A program made the position numbers and the translations under genes. A stretch of 64,000 nucleotides of DNA from an uncultured Altererythrobacter sp. (GTDB lineage: Bacteria; Pseudomonadota; Alphaproteobacteria; Sphingomonadales; Sphingomonadaceae), in assembly GCA_913056125.1 (NCBI GenBank), contig CAJXNC010000003.1, forward strand, positions 248,001-312,000. The letters run 5' to 3'. This document shows, piece after piece, positions 8,575-17,591 of the stretch (position 1 is the stretch's first letter; each line of letters begins with the position of its first letter). The notes beneath the pieces are model-generated. The model was given only the letters and a program-made list of their open reading frames with translations, was not told the origin of the DNA and searched no databases.

Positions 8575-10185
8575 GTGTCGACGACGCTTACCGTTTCACT
8601 TGCCGACCAGGGCATCGCTACCGGTGCCAGGATTCATGCCAACCTCGGAACCGCAGCATTGGTGGAGCATGCGCTCGCCAAGGGCGAAGGCAAGCTGGCC
8701 GCGCATGGCCCGCTGGTTGTCGAGACGGGACGTTTCACTGGGCGCAGCGTGAAGGACAAGTTTGTCGTACGCGATGCGATGACGGAAGAGACCATAAACT
8801 GGGGTGCCATCAACCAGCCGATGAGCCCCGAGCACTTTGCCAACCTCAAGGCCGATTTCCTCGCCGCGGTAAAGGACCAGGACGAGCTTTATGTGGCTGA
8901 CCTGTTCGGAGGTTCGCAGCCGGAATATCGCGTCAATGTGCGCGTCATTTCACAGCTGGCCTGGCACTCCCTGTTCGTGCGCACCATGCTGGTTCGCCCG
9001 TCCGAGGACGAGCTTGCCGGCTTTGCGCCCGAATATACGATCATCAACCTGCCGAGTTTCAAGGCCGATCCTGAGCGTCATGGCTGCCGCAGCGATACGG
9101 TGATTGCGGTCAATCTCAGCGAGAAGCTGATCCTGATCGGCAACACCGAATATTCGGGTGAGATGAAGAAGGGCGTGTTCGGCCTGCTCAACTACCTCCT
9201 GCCCGAGCAGGGTGTGATGCCGATGCATTGCTCGGCCAATGTTGGCGCCGACGGCAAGACGGCGATCTTCTTCGGCCTGTCCGGCACCGGCAAGACCACA
9301 CTGTCCGCCGATGCCAGCCGTACGCTGATCGGCGATGACGAGCACGGCTGGTCGGACAGCGCGGTCTTCAATTTCGAAGGCGGCTGCTACGCCAAGATGA
9401 TCGACCTTTCCGCAGAAGCGGAGCCGGAGATCTACGCCACCACCAAGATGTTCGGCACGATCCTCGAAAACGTGGCGATGGACGAAGACACGCGCGAGAT
9501 CGACTTCACCGATACCAGCAAGACCGAGAATACGCGCGGCGCATATCCGATCGAATTCATCCCCAACTGCTCGGAAGAGAATTTGGGTCCTGTGCCTTCA
9601 AACGTGATCATGCTGACCGCCGATGCGTTCGGCGTGCTGCCTCCGATCTCGCGACTGACGCCCGAGCAGGCCATGTACCACTTCCTGTCGGGCTACACCG
9701 CCAAGGTGGCGGGTACCGAGATCGGGGTGACCGAGCCCGAAGCGACCTTCTCGACCTGTTTCGGCGCGCCCTTCATGCCGCGCCATCCGAGCGTCTACGG
9801 GAACCTGCTCAAGAAGCGCATTGCCGAGGGCAATGCCCAGTGCTGGCTGTTCAATACCGGCTGGACCGGCGGCAAGTACGGCACTGGCCATCGCATGCCG
9901 ATCAAGGCCACGCGCGGCCTGCTTAATGCTGCGCTCGACGGCAAGATGGACGATGTCGAATACCGCAAGGATCCGAATTTCGGTTTCGACGTGCCGGTCT
10001 TTGTCCCTGCGCTGGAGGAACTGGGCATCGACCAGGCTATCCTCGATCCGCGTTCGACCTGGTCTGACAAGGATGCCTATGACGATATGGCGCAGCACCT
10101 GGTGCAGCTCTTCGCCGACAATTTCGAGCAGTTCGCTGCCTATGTCGACGAAGGCGTACGGGCTGCCGCTCCTCAGGCGGCCTGA
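8575..10185 (+). CDS. pckA: Phosphoenolpyruvate carboxykinase (ATP)
   Basis: The 536-residue protein is full length for the ATP-type PEPCK, which converts oxaloacetate to PEP and CO2 in gluconeogenesis. Visible signatures are the kinase-1a P-loop [11 protein letters not shown] (about 234-244), the metal-site loop [10 protein letters not shown], and the adenine-side [12 protein letters not shown]. The start is GTG 8575, behind AGGGAG at good spacing (CAGGGAGATCTATTCA). Its last 13 bp overlap the convergent deacetylase-like gene. Divergence from chvI suggests coordinated control. Confidence 0.96.
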   Translation: MSTTLTVSLADQGIATGARIHANLGTAALVEHALAKGEGKLAAHGPLVVETGRFTGRSVKDKFVVRDAMTEETINWGAINQPMSPEHFANLKADFLAAVKDQDELYVADLFGGSQPEYRVNVRVISQLAWHSLFVRTMLVRPSEDELAGFAPEYTIINLPSFKADPERHGCRSDTVIAVNLSEKLILIGNTEYSGEMKKGVFGLLNYLLPEQGVMPMHCSANVGADGKTAIFFGLSGTGKTTLSADASRTLIGDDEHGWSDSAVFNFEGGCYAKMIDLSAEAEPEIYATTKMFGTILENVAMDEDTREIDFTDTSKTENTRGAYPIEFIPNCSEENLGPVPSNVIMLTADAFGVLPPISRLTPEQAMYHFLSGYTAKVAGTEIGVTEPEATFSTCFGAPFMPRHPSVYGNLLKKRIAEGNAQCWLFNTGWTGGKYGTGHRMPIKATRGLLNAALDGKMDDVEYRKDPNFGFDVPVFVPALEELGIDQAILDPRSTWSDKDAYDDMAQHLVQLFADNFEQFAAYVDEGVRAAAPQAA

Positions 10186-11213
10186 GCCTCGAAAGCAAGG
10201 CAGGCGATAGCGAGCGCTGTAAGGCTCGTATTGCGTTTCCAATTGCGGCCGTAGACCATGTTGCCCACGGCCTGTTCCAGCATGCGTTCACCGGTGCGCA
10301 GATAGCTCGCCGGTAGCGCGCTGGGTACACTCGTCCGGACTGCCACTTGCGGTGGATTTTCGGCGTAGGTTGCAGTGCTCGCATCGCGCATGTTCGCGAG
10401 AATCTCGCAATAGCGATCGAAGCGACGCTTCACGAGGGTGTTGATGCGCTCGCGATTGCGGCAGAGCAGCTCGAAACTGTGTGAAACGATGGTGAAGCTG
10501 TCGAGATCGGCTGCGACCGCATGTTTTGTCGCCGCTACCAGTTCTCGCAGCGACAGCGCCGTCAGCTGGGCGTGGCGCAATTCTGCCAGCGCATCGCCAA
10601 TACAGCCGACCGGCACTTCGGTGACGCCAAGGATCCTCGTCGGTTGCTGGTGGCGTTGATCGAGCTCGATCCTGCAGAGTGAATCGGCAAAGCCCGGCGT
10701 ATGGCTGGAATCGTATCCGAAGCCGAGCTGGGCGAGGGCGCGCAGCGTGTCGTTGTTTGCCGCATAATTACCCGCGCGGAAGGCGACCGGGCAGGGCGCA
10801 CCTGCTTTCATCAATTCGTTGCGTGCCCAGTCGATCAGGGCGCATTGATCCTCGAAGGAAAAGTCTGAAAGGTTGTTGCCCTTTCGCGTGCCGGTAATCG
10901 GATTGCTGTCGCCAATTCCCAGCCATTCGGTGTGGAGGTGCAATTGCACATCATGGCCGCGCTTCAGTATCGGCTCGACGATATCGGCAATCGCTGCGGT
11001 GCCCCAATGCAGTGCAGGCATGGGATCGACGAAAAAGACGCCGCGATGGCCGAAGCGTTCGAACACATCCATCTGGTAGAAGATCCCGACATCGCCATCG
11101 CTCGTGCGGCCACGAACGGCGCGGTCGAAATTCTCTTCGCGCCGGTCGAGTCCCTGGCAGCGCGCAAAGCCCGCCTCGTACTCGGTGTCGATGGTGAAAT
11201 AGATGCGTCTCAT
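10173..11213 (-). CDS. Polysaccharide deacetylase-like (NodB-fold) protein
   Basis: The 346-residue protein starts with [10 protein letters not shown] (Asp9 in a TxDxE motif) and carries VQLHLHTEW, consistent with the catalytic Asp and His-x-His metal ligands of NodB-homology deacetylases. [13 protein letters not shown] resembles the family R-x-G/P motif. There is no signal peptide, so it would act in the cytoplasm or at the membrane on a glycan precursor. It overlaps pckA tail-to-tail by 13 bp. The substrate cannot be inferred. Confidence 0.72.
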   Translation of the reverse strand: MRRIYFTIDTEYEAGFARCQGLDRREENFDRAVRGRTSDGDVGIFYQMDVFERFGHRGVFFVDPMPALHWGTAAIADIVEPILKRGHDVQLHLHTEWLGIGDSNPITGTRKGNNLSDFSFEDQCALIDWARNELMKAGAPCPVAFRAGNYAANNDTLRALAQLGFGYDSSHTPGFADSLCRIELDQRHQQPTRILGVTEVPVGCIGDALAELRHAQLTALSLRELVAATKHAVAADLDSFTIVSHSFELLCRNRERINTLVKRRFDRYCEILANMRDASTATYAENPPQVAVRTSVPSALPASYLRTGERMLEQAVGNMVYGRNWKRNTSLTALAIACLAFEAQAA

Positions 11214-11461
11214 AGCGGTCTTGTCACATCAGCCCTGTACGCCAGCGCTGGGAATTCTCCTCTGTTGCGCCATGCAAGGCGCGCACTGACGCAGCAACTA
11301 GCGCAAATTGCTTGCTAAATGCTCAACCGTGAGAATTTCATCCCTTATCGCGGGCCGCGAAGGCCTCTGCCTCTTTGTTTTGACTTGAGGCAATGCGTCA
11401 CAAAGGCATGATGCTGATAAGAATAGAGTCGTATCGTACGAGCTGGAAAGGGAGTTGGCCG

Positions 11462-11824
11462 ATGAGTATCCTGAACGAAATCCTGAAAGGCATTGGCGGC
11501 GCGCCGGACGATGTCGCGAACTTGGCCGAAAAGGTCGGCATTTCCCCGAATATGGCCGAAATGGCGATTGCAGCGCTAGGGCGCTCGCACCAGATGCAGG
11601 GCGATACGGTGGAACTGGCATCGGCGCAGACCGGACTCGATACCTCAGTTCTTTCGACCATTGTCGAGCAGATCGGAGGCGAGGGCTCGCTGACCCATTT
11701 CGCCAGCATGCTGGAGAACAACCCGCAGGCGAAGGGCCTGCTCGACATGCTCGACCGCGATGGTGACGGCTCGCCGGTCGATGACATCACCGATATGGCC
11801 AAGGGCTTTTTCGGCAAGAAGTAG
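11462..11824 (+). CDS. Small conserved hypothetical protein (DUF937-like)
   Basis: ATG 11462 follows AAGGGAG at 8 nt, giving 120 residues; the track start at 11393 lacks a ribosome site. The protein is predicted helical, with a C-terminal GLLDMLDRDGDGSPVDDI segment that reads like an EF-hand-type D-x-D-x-D loop, then a short Gly/Lys tail. It resembles the loosely defined YidB/DUF937 group, but I do not recognise a function. It stands alone, with a small membrane gene facing it. Confidence 0.65.
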   Translation: MSILNEILKGIGGAPDDVANLAEKVGISPNMAEMAIAALGRSHQMQGDTVELASAQTGLDTSVLSTIVEQIGGEGSLTHFASMLENNPQAKGLLDMLDRDGDGSPVDDITDMAKGFFGKK

Positions 11825-11845
11825 CCCGCGCCGGCTGCCTGCCTG

Positions 11846-12013
11846 TCAGGGCATGCTTGCCATCAGAGAATACATCGAGCCTACCAGCCCGATGGCGAAC
11901 AGCGCGGTGGCTCCTCCGCGTTGCAGGAAGCGCTGCCTGCGATCCTTCGAATGGGGTACGATCATTAGCAGGATGAAACCTGCGGCCAGGGCCAGGATGA
12001 AATAGGTCATCAT
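11846..12013 (-). CDS. Small single-pass membrane protein (55 aa)
   Basis: MMTYFILALAAGFILLMIVP gives one transmembrane segment, then a basic stretch SKDRRQRFLQRGG and a second hydrophobic segment near the C-terminus. The start pair ATGATG lies 8 nt after GGAGAGGAGA, a strong ribosome-binding site that contrasts with the unsupported longer track ORF. It faces the DUF937-like gene end to end. Function unknown; such small proteins often modulate membrane complexes. Confidence 0.55.
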   Translation of the reverse strand: MMTYFILALAAGFILLMIVPHSKDRRQRFLQRGGATALFAIGLVGSMYSLMASMP

Positions 12014-12157
12014 GGAGTCGTCTCCTCTCCCTTGTATTGAAGATGGAGTGGACCGGGCTGGTGAATACCGCCTCAACGAACAGGGCAAACCACCCGGCAA
12101 GCATATTGCCATGCCAAGCTGGCGGGAAGCGCAGGTCGGGAGTAGGAAGGCCAAACC

Positions 12158-12370
12158 ATGTCCGACCTGATCCTGTCCGTCACCGTCCTTACCGCATTCC
12201 TGCTGATCGGCGGGGCCATCTATCTCTGGCGCAAGAAGGGCAATACAAAGCAGGCCATCCTGATGGCGGTGCTGGCCTTCGTGATGGTGGCCAATGTCGC
12301 AATCTGGCTGATCCCCGCGCCGGAAGAAGTCGGCGGCGCCGTCGTCGACTCGGCACCGCCGGCCCCCTAG
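12158..12370 (+). CDS. Small membrane protein (70 aa)
   Basis: Two hydrophobic segments (about 3-23 and 34-52) are separated by a basic RKKGNTK loop, and the C-terminus is a short Pro/Ala tail. GTAGGAAGGCC precedes the ATG at proper spacing. It lies between the divergent small membrane gene and the convergent TonB-like gene. No family was recognised. Confidence 0.6.
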   Translation: MSDLILSVTVLTAFLLIGGAIYLWRKKGNTKQAILMAVLAFVMVANVAIWLIPAPEEVGGAVVDSAPPAP

Positions 12371-12403
12371 CGACCAAACCCTCGGGCTGCGACCCTCAAA
12401 GGA

Positions 12404-13081
12404 TCATCGGTCGTCGGGAATGGTCCAGGTCACGGTTCCCGAATAGGTTCCGCCAACCGGTTCGCCGCGAGCATTGATACCCGGATCGAACTCGGCCCTA
12501 CGTTCGACCCAACGGCAGGTTGCCTGGTCGAGCAGGCGATGGCCCGTGCTCGAGGTGATCCGGCAACCCTGCACCTCGCCGCGCGCATCCACCTCAAGTG
12601 CATAGCTCGCCGTCCCTTCCTGTTCGCGCATCAGCGAACGGGTCGGATATTCGTTATTGGTAATCCAGCCGGCAGGGCCATTGGTCGGGAGCGGGCCATG
12701 GGCATCGAATTGCGGGGTGAGCGGCGCGAGGGGTGTGGTGTCCACCGGGGGAACCACGCGGATCACCTCGTCGAGCGGTGCCAGTTCGGTCACCGTTTCG
12801 AATTCAGCAATCTGGGTGATCTCGAAAGGCGGGGTGGGCGCAACCGGCGTCGATTCGACCACCTGCGTGGTGTCGGGCGGCGTATCTGTCGGTTTGGGGT
12901 CAGGGGGTGGGGGATCGAGCCTGACATCGGTCGTCCTGACGCGCGGTTCGGGTTCGGGCGTGAAGACCTTTACTGTCAGGCCCACGGCCAGGCCGGCCGC
13001 CAGCACGACATGGACCAATGCCACGCCGGTGACGCCGGCAATCCTCTTGCATGTATGGGGTTGCGGATCTGCGTAAGCCAT
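12404..13081 (-). CDS. TonB-like energy transducer
   Basis: The 225-residue protein has a cytoplasmic stub, one TM segment (about 14-40), a long Pro-rich periplasmic linker (PPPPDPKPTDTPPD) and a C-terminal TonB domain beginning around EGTASYALEVDARGEV. TonB proteins couple the proton gradient, via ExbBD, to outer-membrane receptors; no exbB, exbD or receptor is adjacent, so this is an orphan copy. GAGGAGAAACGTCA upstream of ATG 13081 fixes the start; the track adds eight unsupported residues. A 17-bp motif shared with the DUF4349 gene lies 35 bp upstream. Confidence 0.82.
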   Translation of the reverse strand: MAYADPQPHTCKRIAGVTGVALVHVVLAAGLAVGLTVKVFTPEPEPRVRTTDVRLDPPPPDPKPTDTPPDTTQVVESTPVAPTPPFEITQIAEFETVTELAPLDEVIRVVPPVDTTPLAPLTPQFDAHGPLPTNGPAGWITNNEYPTRSLMREQEGTASYALEVDARGEVQGCRITSSTGHRLLDQATCRWVERRAEFDPGINARGEPVGGTYSGTVTWTIPDDR

Positions 13082-13116
13082 TGACGTTTCTCCTCTTCCA
13101 GCCATCCATTTCTAGA

Positions 13117-13133
13117 ATGTTATAATGTAACAT
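13117..13133 (-). promoter_or_regulatory. 17-bp motif shared with the DUF4349 promoter (copy 1)
   Basis: ATGTTATAATGTAACAT on the plus strand matches the copy at 17486-17502 (ATGTGATAATGTATCAT) at 15 of 17 positions. It is 35 bp upstream of the TonB-like start. The stretch also contains an ATGTAA-N2-TTACAT inverted repeat when extended, suggesting a dimeric regulator site or a shared promoter core. Confidence 0.45.
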
Positions 13134-13203
13134 TACATGAGTCGGGAGAAGATTGCAAATCCGCCTCTCTTGCAGGCCGATTGCTTAGGGGGTCAGGCGT
13201 GGA

Positions 13204-13860
13204 TCAGGTGATCTCGCAGGACGGGTCCAGACGGAAGTCGAGATACTTGTCGACCGAGCCCTTGAGCTGGTCCATCTCGTTCTCGAAAAAGTGGTTTGCC
13301 CGCGGAATTTCGTCGTGATGGATGGTGATGTGCTTCTGCGTGCGCAGCTTGTCGACCAGCTTCTGCACCGAATTGGGTTGCACCACCGTATCCGCCGTCC
13401 CTTGGATGAAGATTCCGCTTGCCGGGCAAGGTGCGAGAAAGCTGAAATCGTACATGTTGGCGGGCGGGGCGATCGAGATGAACCCGCGGATTTCAGGGCG
13501 CCGCATGAGCAGCTGCATGCCGATCAGCGCGCCGAAGCTGACGCCGGCGACCCAGGTGGTCTGCGCTTCCTGGTGGATCGACTGTACCCAGTCGAGCGCG
13601 GCAGCCGCATCTGACAACTCGCCGATGCCGTTGTCGAAGCTGCCCTGGCTGCGGCCGACGCCGCGGAAATTGAAGCGCAAGGTGGCAAAGCCGCGATCGA
13701 CGAAGTTCTTGTACAGCATCTGCACGATCCGGTCGTTCATGGTGCCGCCGCCCTGCGAATGGGGGTGCAGGATCATGGCCACGGGCGCGCGCGGACGCGG
13801 ACCGGGAGAGAAACGACCTTCAAGGCGGCCTTCGGGGCCGGGGAAAATTACATGAGGCAT
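13204..13860 (-). CDS. Alpha/beta hydrolase
   Basis: The 218-residue protein has the nucleophile elbow GVSFGAL (Ser about 108), an oxyanion-region ILHPHSQGGGTM, an acid in TADTVVQPNSV and a catalytic His in RANHFF, which together form a Ser-Asp-His triad of the serine hydrolase fold. Related proteins with LHPHPxxGG are annotated as predicted alpha/beta hydrolases of unknown substrate. The gene faces away from the cysteine desulfurase pair across a 98-bp gap. Confidence 0.8.
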   Translation of the reverse strand: MPHVIFPGPEGRLEGRFSPGPRPRAPVAMILHPHSQGGGTMNDRIVQMLYKNFVDRGFATLRFNFRGVGRSQGSFDNGIGELSDAAAALDWVQSIHQEAQTTWVAGVSFGALIGMQLLMRRPEIRGFISIAPPANMYDFSFLAPCPASGIFIQGTADTVVQPNSVQKLVDKLRTQKHITIHHDEIPRANHFFENEMDQLKGSVDKYLDFRLDPSCEIT

Positions 13861-13958
13861 GGTGTGCGAATGCTCTGTACTGGTTCTGTGAACCGCGCGG
13901 GTGGCGCGATGGAAGTCGCGGGCTATATAGGAATTCGCCGAGGTTTCGCAATTATTCC

Positions 13959-15005
13959 ATGACGCAACGTATTTATCTCGATCATGCGGCCACCACGCCG
14001 CTCCGCCCCGAAGCGCTGACAGCGATGGAAGAGGGCTATTCGATCTGGGCCAATCCTTCTTCCCCGCATGGTGAAGGCCGCAAGGCCAAGGCTGCGCTCG
14101 AGGATGCGCGTGCGCGGGTGAAATCCGCCCTCAAATGGGAAGGCGAAGTGATCTTCACCGGCGGAGCGAGCGAAGCGTTGATGATCGGCTTGCGGCAGGC
14201 CAAGGCCGCGCGCAGGCTGGCATCTGCGGTCGAACACGATGCCGTGTTCCGGGCCGCGCCCGATGCCGAAGTCGTTCCGATGGATGATGGTGCAGTTGAC
14301 CTCGGCGCGCTCGAAAAGGCGCTGGCGGGATCGGGCAATGCAGTTCTCTCACTGCAATCGATCAACTCGGAAACGGGCACGGTGCTGATACCGCATGAGG
14401 GGACAGAGGCACTCGATATGGTGCGCGAGGCGGGCGGGCTTTTCCTTGCCGACTGCTCGCAAAGTGCAGGCCGTGTGCCTCTGCCCGATGCCGACATGGT
14501 GGCTGTCGCCGGACACAAGTTCGGCGCGCCGGTAGGCGTCGGCGCGCTGCTGGTGCGCGATTTTGCCATGCTTGAGCCTACAGGTGGTCATGAGCGAGGC
14601 TATCGCCAGGGAACGGAGAACCTCCCTGCGATCATGGGCCTGGCTGCGGCGCTGGAGGCGGGCGGTATCGAGACCTGGCCGACAACCTATCCCGACAGGT
14701 TCGAATTCAAGGACCGCATGCGCCGCCACGGCGAGGTCATCTGCATCGGCCCGCAATGCTCGCACATCATCGCCGTGGCCCATCCGGAGATGAGTGCGCA
14801 GGCTCTGCTGATCCGCCTCGATGCGCTGGGCTTCGCGGTTTCCGCTGGCAGCGCTTGTTCCTCCGGGACGCTCAAGAAGAGCCGCGTGCTTGACGCCTTC
14901 GGCGTGAGCGATGACTTGGCGAGCCGGACGATCCGCGTGAGCATGGGCTGGAACACGACACCTGCAGAGCTGGATGCCTTCGTTGCGGCGTGGAAATCGG
15001 TCTAG
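13959..15005 (+). CDS. Cysteine desulfurase family protein, copy 1
   Basis: A class V aminotransferase fold of 348 residues. IYLDHAATTPLRP opens the protein, the PLP lysine lies in VAGHKFGAP, and the catalytic cysteine is in SAGSACSSGTLKKS. It should transfer cysteine sulfur to an acceptor as persulfide. It is shorter than IscS and has a reduced C-terminal region. Copy 2 starts 7 bp after its stop and a ferredoxin follows, forming an iron-sulfur block without iscU in view. It may be a dedicated sulfur donor rather than housekeeping IscS. Confidence 0.87.
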   Translation: MTQRIYLDHAATTPLRPEALTAMEEGYSIWANPSSPHGEGRKAKAALEDARARVKSALKWEGEVIFTGGASEALMIGLRQAKAARRLASAVEHDAVFRAAPDAEVVPMDDGAVDLGALEKALAGSGNAVLSLQSINSETGTVLIPHEGTEALDMVREAGGLFLADCSQSAGRVPLPDADMVAVAGHKFGAPVGVGALLVRDFAMLEPTGGHERGYRQGTENLPAIMGLAAALEAGGIETWPTTYPDRFEFKDRMRRHGEVICIGPQCSHIIAVAHPEMSAQALLIRLDALGFAVSAGSACSSGTLKKSRVLDAFGVSDDLASRTIRVSMGWNTTPAELDAFVAAWKSV

Positions 15006-15012
15006 GCGTAGC

Positions 15013-16086
15013 GTGATCTATCTCGACTACCAGGCGACGACGCCGCTGGCACCCGCAGCGCGCGAGGCCATGATGAAGTGGCTCGACGGGCCGGAAGGAA
15101 CCAGCTTCGGCAATCCGCACAGCCAGCACCGCATGGGCCGCATGGCCGCCGCTGCGGTGGAACTGGCGCGTGAAAGGGTCGCCGCGCTACTGCCGCCGGG
15201 CGGGACGGTGATCTTCACCGGCAGCGCGACCGAGGCGATCAACCTTGCCATTCGCGGGAGCGGGCGGGGCGGTAGTATTGCCGTCTCGTCGATCGAACAT
15301 GCCGCCGTGCTCGATACGGTCGAAGACCTCGGCAACGGCCATGTTTTGAAGACCGATGCAGATGGCACCTGTCACCCGGATCAGGAATGGCCGAGCGACA
15401 CCCGCCTGATCGCGGTGATGCAGGTCAATAACGAGATCGGCACGATCCAGCCGATGGATAAATGGCTGGCTGTCGCCGGCACGCAGGACAAGCTGCTGCT
15501 GTGCGACGCGGTGCAGGCGGCAGGCAAGATGCCGGTGGCCGGGGCGGACATGATCGCCATTTCCGCCCACAAGATGCACGGCCCCAAGGGCATTGGCGCG
15601 CTCTGGGTGCGCGATGGGTTGGATCTCGACCCGCTGATCACCGGCGGCGGGCAGGAACAGGGCCTGCGCTCGGGCACGCTCAGCCCGGCCCTGTGCGCGG
15701 GTTTCGGCGCAGCGGCACAGCTCGCGGCCGAGCGAATGGAGGAGGATACGGCGCATATTTCTGCCCTGTGGGACCGCGCGCGCGACATGTTCGACGGCTG
15801 GACGCTCAACGGCTCGGCCGGGCACCGCTGGAAGGGCAATCTCAACATTCGGCGGGACGGTCTCGATGTAGCCCGGCTGATGAGCGAGTGCCGCGATGTG
15901 ATGTTTTCTGCAGGCTCGGCCTGCGCCAGCGGCTCGGGCCGCCCCAGCCATGTGCTGCGTGCCATCGGCCTTTCCGACGAACAGGCGAAAAGCTCCATCC
16001 GCCTCGGTTTTGGCCGCTATACGAGCATGGAACAGCTTGAAGAGGCCGCGCGATCGATTATCGCTGCCGCCGACAGCCAGGGGTAA
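15013..16086 (+). CDS. Cysteine desulfurase, copy 2 (NifS/IscS-like)
   Basis: The 357-residue paralogue of the upstream gene starts at GTG 15013 (VIYLDYQATTPLAP), just after copy 1 ends; the track start at 14974 lies within copy 1. The PLP lysine is in ISAHKMHGPKG and the catalytic cysteine in SAGSACASGSGR, followed by the fuller IscS-like SSIRLGFGRYT segment. Both copies keep all key residues. It sits 2 bp before the proposed ATC start of the ferredoxin gene, so translation is probably coupled. Confidence 0.9.
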   Translation: MIYLDYQATTPLAPAAREAMMKWLDGPEGTSFGNPHSQHRMGRMAAAAVELARERVAALLPPGGTVIFTGSATEAINLAIRGSGRGGSIAVSSIEHAAVLDTVEDLGNGHVLKTDADGTCHPDQEWPSDTRLIAVMQVNNEIGTIQPMDKWLAVAGTQDKLLLCDAVQAAGKMPVAGADMIAISAHKMHGPKGIGALWVRDGLDLDPLITGGGQEQGLRSGTLSPALCAGFGAAAQLAAERMEEDTAHISALWDRARDMFDGWTLNGSAGHRWKGNLNIRRDGLDVARLMSECRDVMFSAGSACASGSGRPSHVLRAIGLSDEQAKSSIRLGFGRYTSMEQLEEAARSIIAAADSQG

Positions 16087-16088
16087 GA

Positions 16089-16421
16089 ATCATCAAGATC
16101 AAATTCATCACGCGCGACGGTGACAAGGTCGAGACAGAGGCGAAAGCAGGGGATCGCCTGCTCGAGGTCGGCCAGGCTGCGGGCATGCCGCTCGAAGGGA
16201 CATGCGAAGGGCAAATGGCATGCTCGACGTGCCACGTGATCGTGGCGCAGGACTGGTTCGGGAAGCTGCCAGAAGCCTCCGATGACGAGGAAGACATGCT
16301 CGACCTCGCCGCGGACGTGCAGCCGACCAGCCGCCTGTCCTGCCAGATCCTGCTGACCGAGGAGATGGACGGGCTCGAAGTCCGCATCCCCTCCGACAGT
16401 CACGACATGCAGGGTTATTGA
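16089..16421 (+). CDS. [2Fe-2S] ferredoxin, ISC/adrenodoxin type, proposed ATC start
   Basis: The cluster-binding motif is C-x5-C-x2-C (CEGQMACSTC) with the fourth Cys in RLSCQ, and the C-terminal VRIPSDSHDMQGY is typical of ISC-type ferredoxins. The track begins at Met 16185, which would delete the first beta strands. In-frame sequence IIKIKFITRDGDKVETEA continues upstream to a stop at 16038, with no ATG, GTG or TTG available. ATC 16089, 5 nt after AGGGG, gives the family-typical 110 residues. Either ATC is the initiator or a base error hides ATG. It likely feeds electrons to cluster assembly with the adjacent desulfurases. Confidence 0.82.
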   Translation: MIKIKFITRDGDKVETEAKAGDRLLEVGQAAGMPLEGTCEGQMACSTCHVIVAQDWFGKLPEASDDEEDMLDLAADVQPTSRLSCQILLTEEMDGLEVRIPSDSHDMQGY

Positions 16422-17437
16422 GGAGCTTCCTCCTCGCTCTTGGTCTTTGTTGCTGCTTCCTCAGCTGCCGCTGAGGGCTTCTTCCTGAAACGCCAGAAGG
16501 GCAGTTTCAGCTTGCGCCAGACCCAGACGATCCCGGCGAGCGCCAGCCCCCAGGGCAACAGATAGGCGAACAGCATGATCACGGCGGCAATCGCGCTGCC
16601 CAGGGTCGCGCCCAGGGAGCCAAGTGCCCACCGGACCGGCTCCCAGAACCCGCCCGAACTACGCGAGCCGGATTCGTAGCCGATTGTGATGTCGCTAAAG
16701 GCGACGCGGCCGCGCATTTCGGCAAGCCAGCTGCGGGCCCGGTCGATCTCCTCATTCACCTGCGCAACGCCGCGCTCGGCCTCGACCAATTCGGCGACCG
16801 TGCCATTGCGGTTGCGCAGCACTTCCATCAGCCGGTCACGCAGCAAGGTACGGGCACGCAGCCGCGCTTCGGTATCGACGATCTGCTTGGACAGGTCCTC
16901 GCCCGAGATGGAGGAGGAGACTTGTTCGCCTCCAGCGCCCTCGGCGGCAGTCGCCAGCTCCTTGCCGAAATCGCGTGCCTGGTCGGCCACCACCTCGATC
17001 TGCAGCCTTCCATAAGCGTAATCACCCGATGAGCCGGACTGGTTCATGGCAATGATCCGGCACACATCGGGGCCTTTGCTCACGCAGAGATCGGCATGCT
17101 GCTGTTGCAGCGGCGTCAGCACGTCGCTGTCGACGCGAAAGCCGTATTCATAACGGTAGGCAATCTGCGGCATGCCGATTGGGATTTGTTCGCTTGCATC
17201 GCCATCAAGCGTGTCGGGCTCCGGCTCCGCGATATCGACAGAGACATATTGCCTCACGGGTTCGGCGGGAGCGGGGGGAGGGGACAGGTCGGGCAGTATG
17301 CTCGGACTTTCCATCGCTTCGTAGAAGCCGAATTGCTCCTGCGGGGCCTCGGTATTCTCGCGGGCTGCGCGATTGGGGGAACCGCATCCGGCCAGCATGG
17401 TCGTGGCCGCCAGGACTCCAATCAGTCTCTTGAGCAT
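16415..17437 (-). CDS. DUF4349 lipoprotein
   Basis: The 340-residue protein has a lipoprotein signal (TTMLAGCGS), a Pro-rich linker, a DUF4349-type region with a long helical hairpin (about 185-245, with repeated Glu/Arg heptads) and one or two C-terminal TM segments ending in a basic, Ala-rich tail. DUF4349 proteins are envelope proteins of unknown role. AGAAGGAGAGGCACA sets ATG 17437. It overlaps the ferredoxin gene by 7 bp tail-to-tail and is divergent from parC. It carries the second copy of the 17-bp motif. Confidence 0.78.
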   Translation of the reverse strand: MLKRLIGVLAATTMLAGCGSPNRAARENTEAPQEQFGFYEAMESPSILPDLSPPPAPAEPVRQYVSVDIAEPEPDTLDGDASEQIPIGMPQIAYRYEYGFRVDSDVLTPLQQQHADLCVSKGPDVCRIIAMNQSGSSGDYAYGRLQIEVVADQARDFGKELATAAEGAGGEQVSSSISGEDLSKQIVDTEARLRARTLLRDRLMEVLRNRNGTVAELVEAERGVAQVNEEIDRARSWLAEMRGRVAFSDITIGYESGSRSSGGFWEPVRWALGSLGATLGSAIAAVIMLFAYLLPWGLALAGIVWVWRKLKLPFWRFRKKPSAAAEEAATKTKSEEEAPQ

Positions 17438-17485
17438 TGTGCCTCTCCTTCTCCTGCCGCCGGTCTTCCGGCCTGCGCACATCTT

Positions 17486-17502
17486 ATGTGATAATGTATC
17501 AT
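17486..17502 (-). promoter_or_regulatory. 17-bp motif shared with the TonB-like promoter (copy 2)
   Basis: ATGTGATAATGTATCAT lies 48 bp upstream of the DUF4349 start and about 90 bp before parC. It differs from the copy at 13117-13133 at two positions. The shared position on the same strand relative to two envelope genes argues for a common regulator or promoter class. Confidence 0.45.
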
Positions 17503-17591
17503 GGTCAAGTTGAGAGGATTTTCCACGCCTCTTGGGGAAATATCCTCCGCCCCCGCTGTCGCCCGCGAAGACCCGGTGTTAGGGCATCTGC

